Source: Anastatus disparis (Eukaryota; Arthropoda; Insecta; Hymenoptera; Eupelmidae). Taken from it: a stretch of DNA of 64,000 bases. The notes beneath the pieces are model-generated. The model made no database searches and was not told the origin of the DNA. It saw nothing but the letters and a program-made list of their open reading frames with translations. The stretch covers positions 15,084,001 through 15,148,000 of the forward strand of contig JAFFSR010000220.1 in assembly GCA_017163975.1 (NCBI GenBank), written 5' to 3'. Numbering within the stretch: position 1 is the first letter of the stretch; each line of letters starts with the position of its first letter. Shown piece by piece: positions 29,057 through 37,708 of this stretch. The position numbers and the translations under genes were made by a program.

Positions 29057-30035
29057 CGAAAATTTAGACATCCATTCAACAGTTTAAAAAATATATTATA
29101 ACATTTAAAGATAATATTGGAACAAAAATGACAATAGAAACAGCAAAATACGACCATATTAACTATAATTACATTGGATAGCTAATCGTATTATGCAGTT
29201 CTCGTTTTTATTTCCACCCTAATATTATCTTTTAGCCTCGAAAGAAATTCTTTGTAATGTTAAAAATGTGTATCAAATATGATGTTCAATCATGAATATT
29301 TTAATTTTTATTAAATAATTATTATAATAATCTAACATCTTATCTACAAAATAAGAATTTTTTGATAATTTATGTCAACGATCAATTTCATGTTCTATAT
29401 TGATAAATAAATTGCAATACATAAATAGGTGCAGAGATTGGAAAAAAATGTTGAATGTATTCTCAATAATTACTGTTCGTCCGCAAATACAGGGCAACTT
29501 AACTAAATCACCCTAATAAAAGTTGTTATAAATTTTTTTACTTATTTTAGCTTTAAACTAATTAGTAAAATATTGACATTACACAAAAGCTTTGGTTTAT
29601 CGTATGACTCGAATTTTAATGTATATAACTAGCTTAAATAAGATCTAACTGTAATCGACTCTCTTTCTCTTCTTTTACTATTCTTTTTTTTTAATGACAG
29701 TACTTTTAATTTGAAGTTTAAATAATTGATAAAATTAATAGCAAACATTTTGATGATATGCCATTTCAATAAAAACAAGTACAAAATACTCAAAAAAACG
29801 TTTTACTTCATAATCAATTGCAATAAATACCCTTTAAAGTATTCCTAGAGATAAAAGATAGTTTACAATATAACATTCACAATAAATATTATTTATATTA
29901 GATAATACAAAATAAAGAAAGAGTTACATTTTAGCTACTATAAGATGCGAGTTATTCTGCGTTTTTTCAAACCAAAAATGTCAAAAGTTAGATTTTAAAG
30001 AGATGTGCATTTTAAAAGATTATACATAGTTTTAG
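29057..30035. other. AT-rich spacer
   Basis: No feature seen. Similarity to the upstream region of the 304-aa gene fades out to the left of about 30036. Confidence 0.5.
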
Positions 30036-30346
30036 AATTTAACTTTATTCTTGTTCATAACATAATAGTGTATATTAAATAGTTTATGAAAAATATTTAA
30101 ATTTCTTAATTTTTTAGTGGAATATTCCATGGGACTAAGTAAACTCAGTTTTCACTTTAATGACAGTATAATACTTATACCTTTGATCCGCCCACTTGTA
30201 TTAGGACAATATATGCTATACATTTAGACTACTAATTCTATACAGGTATAAAGATAATTTACTTAATCCCAACTATTGTACTTATTGTCTACTCTTTTCA
30301 GCTAGTTAAGATATTGAAATATCAAATTACTATGATAGAATTTTAG
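30036..30346 (+). pseudogene. diverged upstream region of an older paralogue of the 304-aa gene
   Basis: It matches 30860-31240 (the region upstream of copy A's promoter) with many substitutions and two deletions of roughly 35 bases. Examples are the shared stretch CAGGTATAAAGATAATTTAC and the later TTGTACTTATTGT..ACTCTTTTCAG. It stops at the left junction of the young duplicate. The coding part it once led into is missing here, but a matching 3' remnant lies at 32588-32723. Confidence 0.7.
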
Positions 30347-30394
30347 TTAACGTTATAAGTATATAAAAATACAGCTATATTTTTAAATACTTAC

Positions 30395-30448
30395 ATTTAA
30401 ATTTATGTAAACATTCTACATCGGAAGTATTGCAGACACGATTGTTAT
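30395..30448 (-). pseudogene. orphan copy of ppk exon 8
   Basis: All 54 bases are identical to ppk exon 8 (50255-50308), and the acceptor TTTTCAG and donor GTAAGT are retained. No other ppk exon is recognisable nearby on minus, so it cannot make channel protein by itself. It was carried here as part of the inverted duplicate. Confidence 0.9.
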
Positions 30449-31308
30449 CTGAAAATAAATAGATTTTTATAATGAAAAATACGTGTGCCTTATACTCTAG
30501 TCAAATATTTGCATTTGATACTAAATGTTTTCATTGCGTTCCACCCAGAGAGAAGTTGACGAACAAAAAAAATTTCTCGTAACAGTTTAATAAATGCATA
30601 AAAATGCTAATATATATACATTTAATTTGAAATATCGCTAAATTTTGTACCAATATATTGACAAATCTGAGATAAAATTAACTTTACTAATCAAATAAAA
30701 TATTTTAATGCAGCTTGGATGATTTTTAAACATTGATAAGAATTCAGTAAAAAATATATGTAGAAATTACAAGCTTTCCAATGACATATTGATCAGATAA
30801 GATTGGTTATCATATAATAAAAAATAATTCTTGAAAATTTTAAAAATTAGTGCTGAGAAGTTTAACATTTATTTTTGTTCATTACGTAATAGTCAAATTA
30901 AATAGTTTATTGCAAAATATTTAAATTTCTTAATTATTATGAAATATTTCATGGGATTAAGTAATCTCGGTTTTCACTCTAATAACAGTATAATACTTTT
31001 ATCTTTGATCCACCCACCTGTATTTAGACAATATATATTATATATTAAGACTCCCAATTCTATGCAGGTATAAAGATAATTTACTTAATCCCTACATTAA
31101 TTTTATGTATTAATTATTTGTTATTACTATTGTACTTATTGTTTACTCTTTTCAGGTAGTTTAAATATTGTGTTAACGGTTACGGATTAAGTTATTTTTA
31201 ATCAAGCTATTGAAATATTAAATTACTGTGATAGATTTTTGTCTGATCGATTATTTGGATACCTGAACGGATTATAAGGATTATATCCACAAGAATGGGG
31301 ATGCAAAT

Positions 31309-31345
31309 TATAAAAGGAAGTTACAGATATGTTCTTTCATCAGTT
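31309..31345 (+). promoter_or_regulatory. core promoter of copy A: TATA box plus initiator
   Basis: TATAAAAG at 31309-31316 and TCAGTT at 31340-31345, with the A at 31342. The 33-base spacing from the TATA start to the initiator A is close to that of insect TATA/Inr promoters. Both motifs are conserved in copy B. Confidence 0.65.
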
Positions 31346-31487
31346 AGCAAAATTCTCTCGAGTTTTGAAGACAAAATATAATAGACAAATATCGTAAGAT
31401 ATAGAGCATTGTGTATTATAATATACATCAGTTTATACAATTTCATAATAACGGTTAACAATTTGCTTATTACTTTTCATTAAAAAA

Positions 31488-32402
31488 ATGAATATATTTT
31501 CAAATTTGAATAAATATTTCTCAAAAATGGTTGGAACAAAGGCATCGAATTACAACAAAAGTGACTATGAATCAAAGGATAAACCATCTTCAAAAAGACG
31601 AAAACGTACTATCATGCATAATCATCATAAAAGAAGAAAATTAGAAGAAGAAGAGCCATTATTATTTGAATCGTCAAAACAACTGATCAATGTTACCAGA
31701 GAAAAAGTAATATATTATAAATTTTCAGATGACATTAGAAAACATTTATTTAGAGTGAAAGAAGAACTCACCGGGGATATACGAGAAAGATTAAATAAAC
31801 ACCGAAAGGTGTTGGATGCATTATTTTCACGTTCAAAAAAGTTGACTAATCCAAGAAAAGTCAATCATAAGAAAGCTAGAGCGGCTTTGAAAGCCGCCGT
31901 GGAATCATATGAAAGCTGGTTCAAAACTTCCATAACAACGAAAAATGTAACCTATAGACAAGAAATAAAACCATCAACGTTTGAGCTACAAAAACGAGTA
32001 AGTAGAAATTTGAATGTGACATTACTTCAAGAAAAAATGTTAAGAACAAAGAAAAACGTTGAAAAAACTGAACCCGAACAATTAAAAATTGACTATTCAA
32101 ATGAAGAAAAAGACGAGATCGCAGATAAAAGTCTTGATGAAAAACATAAATCACACCATGAATTGATGGATTGTGATTACATGGAAAATGATCGCATAGA
32201 AGAAGAGTTACTGGATGAATTCGAACAAGAAATTGAATCACTTAATGAATTAGTGGATATGGATTTTGAATACTCGTATCCAGATTTTGAGGGTGTTAAT
32301 TCTGATGATGAATTTGATGTCGTTGGCGATGAAAAATCCGGTTTATTAGCCGATATAATCGATCAATTGAAAGAACAACACAAACAATTTAAAGAACAAT
32401 AA
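31488..32402 (+). CDS. unrecognised 304-aa charged protein, inverted paralogue (copy A)
   Basis: Intact paralogue of the gene nested in ppk intron 7, lying inside the inverted 2.24-kb duplicate. Layout of the protein: N-terminal MNIFSNLNKYFSK, bipartite basic cluster at 36-51, long Lys/Arg/Glu-rich region probably forming helices, and acidic tail DEFEQEIESLNELVDMDFEY ending in a short charged helix DQLKEQHKQFKEQ. A nuclear protein is an inference from composition. Start: first ATG after an AT-rich leader of about 145 nt from the predicted initiator at 31342; no upstream ATG in this frame is needed. AATAAA lies at 32507-32512. There is no intron, so a retrogene origin is possible, but no poly(A) tract or target duplication is visible. 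Function unknown. Confidence 0.8.
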   Translation: MNIFSNLNKYFSKMVGTKASNYNKSDYESKDKPSSKRRKRTIMHNHHKRRKLEEEEPLLFESSKQLINVTREKVIYYKFSDDIRKHLFRVKEELTGDIRERLNKHRKVLDALFSRSKKLTNPRKVNHKKARAALKAAVESYESWFKTSITTKNVTYRQEIKPSTFELQKRVSRNLNVTLLQEKMLRTKKNVEKTEPEQLKIDYSNEEKDEIADKSLDEKHKSHHELMDCDYMENDRIEEELLDEFEQEIESLNELVDMDFEYSYPDFEGVNSDDEFDVVGDEKSGLLADIIDQLKEQHKQFKEQ

Positions 32403-32587
32403 GAAATAAATGCAATTTTGATGAAAATTGTGTGTTAATGAATAATATAAGTAAACATTTAAGGATTATAATATTATATGTAAATAATATATATTTTTTT
32501 CACAATAATAAATACAGAAAAATAAAACAAAATTATTTATTTTAATACCCTTCTACATGCAATTTTATTCCTTACTAAATTTATCCG

Positions 32588-32723
32588 TACGTATCCAGAT
32601 TTTGAAGGTGTTAATACTGATGATGAATTTGATTTCGTCGATGTTGAAGATTTAGATTTGTATAAAGAGATTGTAAATCAATTGCAACAACAATATAAAG
32701 TTGTTAAATTAGACAGTAATTAG
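32588..32723 (+). pseudogene. diverged C-terminal remnant of an older paralogue (43 codons)
   Basis: Frame 32592-32723 reads YPDFEGVNTDDEFDFVDVED, then DLYKEIVNQLQQQYKVVKLD and a stop. It aligns with the C-terminus of the 304-aa protein (YPDFEGVNSDDEFDVV...DIIDQLKEQHKQ). It begins within six bases of the right junction of the young duplicate, so it is the tail of a gene whose body was lost or replaced. Confidence 0.8.
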
Positions 32724-33123
32724 AAATAGAAATATATATAATAATAAAGAAATTAGAATAAGTATATCTTTTATTTAACGATTTAGTTTTGACAATAAAT
32801 AATACCAATGCATTATTTGAAGCGCCCTTAAACGATATATGCATTACCACAAACGCAATGCCCAATTACTGTATTTAAAAGATATATTCCCAAGCGAGTT
32901 TTGCTTAATAAATTAGAGCTTGGTAAGAGAAGGGATTTCTATATAATGCAAAACGTTATGTAGAGTATAGAGCAAAATAATTTAATTCCTCGTATTAATT
33001 AATGTTTATATTCAAATACATGGCAAATATTATTACGCCATTGATGTAAAAAGCGTAAATTTTGTAAATATATATATAAGCATATATATTTAGTTTGATT
33101 TGTTTAATTAACTTATAGTACAT
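32724..33123. other. spacer between the paralogue remnant and the recombinase element
   Basis: AT-rich; no gene or repeat recognised. Confidence 0.5.
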
Positions 33124-33239
33124 TAAGATACACGGACTCTAAGTGGCACTTTTTTGTACGGCGTGCAGTTAGCGTCCGAGCGTAGCGAGGACGCTAAGCA
33201 CGTCGTACAAAAGTGCCACTTAGAGTTCACGTATCTTAT
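33124..33239. repeat. long near-perfect palindrome at the left edge of the recombinase element
   Basis: Two arms of about 52 bases with only a few mismatches and small indels (TAAGATAC, ACTCTAAGTGGCACTTTT, GTACG, GTTAGCGTCC) surround a loop of about 12 bases near 33177-33189. It is markedly richer in GC and CpG than its surroundings. It may be a recombination site, a transcription stop or a separate foldback insertion. Confidence 0.85.
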
Positions 33240-33684
33240 ATTATTTTATAGCACGTGGACCATAAATCCGCCACACAAAATCTGTACACATAGAAATCAA
33301 TAATTAACAAAAATTGTTCGCTCCACAAATGATAATTCAAAAAAAAAAAAAAAACCTACTAATTTTAAAACGACATTCGCATGCTTTTTAAATATCAAAA
33401 TGAAAATTTTATGGCTATTTTTCATATTTTTACATTTTTATAAATTAAAAATTTTTCTTTGTTTAATTAAACAAAAATTATAAATAATTATTTAATATTA
33501 TTCTATTAAAAGAAAAAGTAAAAATATTAAAACTTCATTTTTATATTTTAATTTCATGGAGAAATAATTATATTAAATCTTATTTCATTTATTTGATAGG
33601 GATAAATTAATTTTCAACAATATAATTCAATTTGTATTTTATATTATTTATTAAAATTTTAATCAGAAACATTTATTAAAATTG

Positions 33685-34012
33685 AAATGACAAACACTTA
33701 ATAAAATTCAAATTATAACTACTTACATAATCTATGGAAACTCTTTTACAAAGAACAATACTAATTTTGCACTAAAAGTTGTTGATACATTTTTAATAAG
33801 TGAACATATTTATTTTTTACATCAATATTATGAAATAAAGTTGTTTCAAAATGACAAACATTTAATAAAATTCAAATTATAAACACTTAAATAAGTTATA
33901 TAAAATCTTTTACAAAAAACAATCTTGAACATGAACTAAAAGGTGATACATTATTTTTAATCAGTTTGAACATACTTATTTTCTACATTAGTATTATTAA
34001 ATAAATTTGGTT
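33685..34012. repeat. tandem duplication, about 164-bp unit, at the 3' end of the recombinase gene
   Basis: Units 33685-33848 and 33849-34012 both begin AAATGACAAACA(C/T)TTAATAAA and run in parallel with moderate divergence. The second unit includes the last codons and stop of the recombinase gene; the first lies just beyond it, so the gene's 3' end was duplicated. Confidence 0.75.
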
Positions 34013-35432
34013 GAACATTAATTTTAATGTTACAATTATCAAAAATATAAGTATTATTTGAATTATCATTATTTAAGTTTTCTGCGAACAATCCAAAGTC
34101 TTGATGATATTGGACTCGAAACAACTTGGATCCGGATGACATAAAATTTGTTTTATTAGCAGCATTTTCATTTGATTTGCATTGTTGATTTTGTTTTGCT
34201 TGTTTCAAAGAAGCTGAAGTTCCAGAATTATCAAATTGTTCTGATGTAGGTGGAATATTTGTATTTGATTCATCCCATCGAACTGACTTATTGAGTTGTT
34301 TCATTTGATTATTAACATATTTATCACAGTTAGGTACATTATTTCCATCAAATTCATTTTCTTGAACTCGTTGAGCCATATTATCTTTATCAGTCTCTTC
34401 GACAGAATCAACATTTAATATTTGAACTTCTTCGTTTAATCCAATCCCACTACTAATTTGATTGCAAATTTTCTTTTTATTATTTATAGAATCTGCAACA
34501 TATCCTAAGGCCACTGTGGTGGACTTCCAACCTCCATGTCGTTGGAGTGTTGTAACATCTGCACCAGCATCTACTAACAGTGTTGCAGAGGTTCTTCGAA
34601 AGCTGTGGCCAGTAAATTCTTTTGCATTAGTTAAATCTAAATACGAAGCCACATTTCTGGGTACGTTGGCAAATTTATGAATTCCTATAGGTTGCTGTAC
34701 GCAGACCCCTTTATTATATCTTATAAAAAATCTGTCTGTTGAGCAGCTTTTAGGTCTTAGTTCCATGTATTTAAAACAAATTCTACACCATGGATCTGTG
34801 ATGGTAAAAGATCTTGGAACAAAGTTTTTGGTTTTATTGATTTTAATATAAAGGATGTCTTCATCCAATCTACGAACATCATCCATTGTTATGTTTACAA
34901 ATTCCTCTCTTCTCAGTGCACCAGCTATTCCAAAAATAAGAATCACCTAGAAAATATGTAATAATTGATGATTTGAATTAATAAATAATTTTAAGTAGCT
35001 AAAAATTATTCTTACCTTTTCACATAAATATATATTATCTGGTGCTTCATTAAGAAACTTAGATATATTTTCTTTTGAAAAAATTTGTGATTTTTTAGCT
35101 TGATAACCAAGCGATTGTCTTTTTAAAAATGACAATAATGATTTATACTCAGTAATTTCAATTTGGTCAAATGTTTTGAATGTACATTTCAGCATGGAGT
35201 ATATTGACCACAAACTTGATGGTGCATACTTTTTTGAGAGATCTGAAAAATACACTAACAAGACATCTTCACAAAAAGAATTTGTTCCTTTATCTTTACG
35301 CCACTTTTTGAATTCATTATAGGCTATTGTGTATAACCTCTTTGACTTTTCAGGCAACAAATTAAAGCTTACAGCTCTTGCCTGTTCTCTAATTTCTTCT
35401 GGCACAATATCGTCACTATCACTATCACTCAT
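33957..35432 (-). CDS. Crypton-like tyrosine recombinase, two exons, about 468 aa
   Basis: DNA strand-exchange enzyme of a eukaryotic tyrosine-recombinase mobile element. Exon 1 is 35432-35016 and exon 2 is 34946-33957, with a 69-bp GT/AG intron (35015-34947, phase 0) joining ...LCEK to VILIFGIAG. Catalytic set visible: Arg in GALRREEF (about residue 151), HSFRR (His253, Arg256), RHGGW (His276) and LGYVADS (Tyr288). An N-terminal SAM-like core-binding region precedes it (LLPEKSKRLYTIAYNEFKKW). The C-terminal 180 residues are Asn/Gln-rich and end in an IFDNCNIKINVQ motif; similar tails occur, to my recollection, in related arthropod recombinase-like proteins. Start: MSDSDSDD at 35432 preferred; an in-frame ATG at 35513 would add 27 residues. 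No reverse transcriptase is present, which argues against DIRS or Ngaro. The gene looks intact. Confidence 0.85.
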
Positions 35433-35712
35433 TTTATTTTTTTCAATTATTTTCCTTGACAGTATACAAATATCTTTTATCAAATTAAAGTCTTTTGACT
35501 GAATTTCAAACAAGACAATGAATTTTTGAAAATATCTTTCTATTCGTTTATCTGTTCGCGCATGCGCAGCGCGTATATATGCTTTTCAAACAGTGTAAAA
35601 AAGTGGGGAATTTCGTGAAATACTTTTTTGTACAGTCCAATAATAGCTTATCTAGCGTCCGCTAAAGAGTCCGGAACACGCGGATTTAAGGTCCGCAGTG
35701 CTATAAAAATAA

Positions 35713-37460
35713 TTACAGCTGAAAATTGAATGTGAAGTAAATCGATGGTTTGCTTTAAATATAATCTTTGAATTTTATATTATAAATAAAATAAATATGT
35801 CATTAACATTATATTTATTGAAAAATACAACTTTTATATAAACTTATATTACATTATATTCAAGGAAAAACAAACAATTTAAACAATAATTTCTACTCTG
35901 TTCTGCTGTTATAATGGAATTATCCTATTCAGAGTGTAACAGTCAATTCGAAGAAATTTTTTTTCTCTGTGTATTTTATAACATTTTGTATATAAGATTC
36001 TATATTTTACAGTGTTTTACAATTTATTATTTTACATTGAAAACAAAGTGTAATAACATTTAAAATAAATTATATTTTGATTTAGAATTATGATATTCAT
36101 CGTTTAATATCAGTTAACTTTCCTATATTTGTGTGATAATTATGTTTTAAAAAATAAGAATTAAAAAAAATACGTGCAGTTTCAACGATAAAAAATTAAT
36201 TTATAAATCTACTCATACAGAAAAAAGATGGAATTTAATAATTCTAGAAAAGAAAAATATACATTGTTGTGAATTAGTAAAAAGAAGGTAATATCCGGTA
36301 GTGTATAATTTGCAATATTTCACCAACATCCGGTTTATACGCTATCTTAACGTACACCCACCCATTTTGCAAATGCGATGGATGCATGAGCGATAAGCCA
36401 TCGTAATGAATTCTTTTTTCATATATAAATATAATAAAATAAACTAAAAAGAGTCGACAGAAACATAAATTAATGTTTCAGTTGAAGGTTATCTCATACA
36501 TACACATTGCCATTATTATACATTTAAGTTTAAATAGAGAAATCGATTGGTCACGAGGTCGGTATGTTATGTTGAATAAAAAAAAAGGGAAAAAAAGAAG
36601 AGAGAAATAGAAAAATCAACGATGCAAAGAGTATAAAAAGAGTGTCGTGAACATTTGTGCGCTGAAGGGGTAGTAAAAAGCATTGACGATGAAAATATCG
36701 TACTATACTAGCTCGTACTTATGTATATATAAAGGAATAGCCAAGTAAAAAGGATGAAGATGAAGTGTTCGTTCGGGAGTTTCCGTTATTCTTGAGGGAA
36801 TCCTCAAAGAAATGTTATTATTTGAAGTATGAGGTATGCTAGAGAGAGAGAGTGAGTGAAAAAGGAAAAGAAGAAGTTTATTTTAGTCAGTCGTTGGAGA
36901 CTTGCTTGAAATATTTATTTTTAGTTGATTTACGAGTTTGAAGATTATAGTGGAGAGTTTATGGGACAAATTTATTTGAATGTTGAATTATTAAATAATA
37001 GTTAAAATTTTCTTCGATAGCTTTTTATCTTTATTGATAAATCTTGGAATATAAAATTTAAATTTTAAAATGTCTTATTGTGATAATAATTAAGTTGGTA
37101 TTTATATTTTAATAATATATGGCAAAATGTGAAATTTTTACAAATTTGTACTTTTATTTCAATTTTCACAAAAATAACCTAAATAAATATCTTATTTAGA
37201 GTCTTTTTTAAATTTTTAGTATTACGTTCTGATTCAATCTTAAACTTTTTTTCACGCGATTCCGATTTTTAAATTTATGTGAAAATTTGAAATAAACGAA
37301 AACTATGAGATGCAGTCAAGGAAAACTCAACATTTATTAAATAATAAATATCATTTACTTCCTTCTTGGTACATTGAGGAAAATATAATAAATTAAAAAA
37401 AGTGTAAAATCTCAACATTATCAGTATAACCGTTTAAATAATTTGCAAAACCCATACGAT
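35713..37460. other. ppk upstream region
   Basis: AT-rich to about 36280, then a more complex, purine-rich stretch (36290-36960) with the candidate initiator and an (AG)n run at about 36841. A 5' untranslated exon may lie here; its ends cannot be fixed from sequence. Confidence 0.45.
36887..36892 (+). promoter_or_regulatory. candidate initiator upstream of ppk
   Basis: TCAGTC at 36887-36892 lies about 570 bases before the ppk start ATG, in a purine-rich, less AT-rich stretch. A TATATATAAAG at about 36724 is too far upstream to pair with it. It is a weak candidate for the ppk transcription start. Confidence 0.2.
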
Positions 37461-37708
37461 ATGTGGAATGAAATTCAAAGTGTAAGCGCAACTATTGATG
37501 GACGTGAAAGGGTGGATTTTGATAAAAATTCAAGTGAGGATAAAATAAACGGATTGAAGGTTGCTTGGTTGACGCCCACTGCTAAGACATACGAGCCGAG
37601 GAACAGCAGATTGCATGTTCTACTGAAACAGTTGAAGTTTTACTTCGACAATTCAAGCCTTGCGGGATACAAATATATCACGGAAATACAACGTACTCGA
37701 TTCGAAAG
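37461..37708 (+). CDS. ppk: ppk coding exon 1 (cytoplasmic N-terminus)
   Basis: Encodes residues 1-82 and two bases of Arg83. It contains the juxtamembrane stretch FYFDNSSLAGYKYI, the equivalent of the conserved family motif before TM1. The donor is GTATCG at 37709, phase 2. The open frame extends upstream to 37392, and an acceptor-like TTATCAG ends at 37424, so the exon may begin at 37425 with translation starting in an unseen earlier exon. Confidence 0.85.

Larger units (their letters stand above)
30339..32582 (+). repeat. inverted segmental duplicate, copy A (2.24 kb)
   Basis: This segment matches the reverse complement of 48129-50364 throughout. It contains a ppk exon 8 copy with flanking intron (left part), then the promoter, the 304-aa gene and its 3' flank. 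The left junction is at AATTTTAGTTAACG (30339-30352) and the right junction at CTTACTAAATTT (32571-32582); beyond both points the copies differ completely. Confidence 0.9.
33241..35712. mobile_element. tyrosine-recombinase transposon with inverted-repeat-like ends
   Basis: The left end 33241-33272 (TTTTATAGCAC, GGACC, TAAATCCGC) matches, inverted, the right end at 35681-35712 (TTTTTATAGCAC, GGACC, TTAAATCCGC) with a few mismatches and small indels. The recombinase gene fills most of the interior. Subterminal sequence on the right (35620-35672) shares ACTTTTTTGTAC, GCGTCC and a GGACTCT-type word with the palindrome just outside the left end, so the true boundary may lie at 33124. Cryptons usually lack terminal inverted repeats, so the end structure is unusual. 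Confidence 0.6.

Noticed and set aside
31921..32241. Antisense frame inside the 304-aa gene, also seen in the inverted copy (48470-48787)
   Set aside because: It is a shadow of the sense reading frame; it persists in both copies only because the DNA is duplicated.
33957..35432. DIRS or Ngaro retrotransposon as the source of the tyrosine recombinase
   Set aside because: No reverse transcriptase, RNase H or gag-like frame lies on either side; the neighbouring ORF is the unrelated 304-aa gene.
36754..36795. ATGAAGATGAAGTG as an upstream ppk start
   Set aside because: The frame hits a stop after about 14 codons, before any donor that could join exon 1 in phase.
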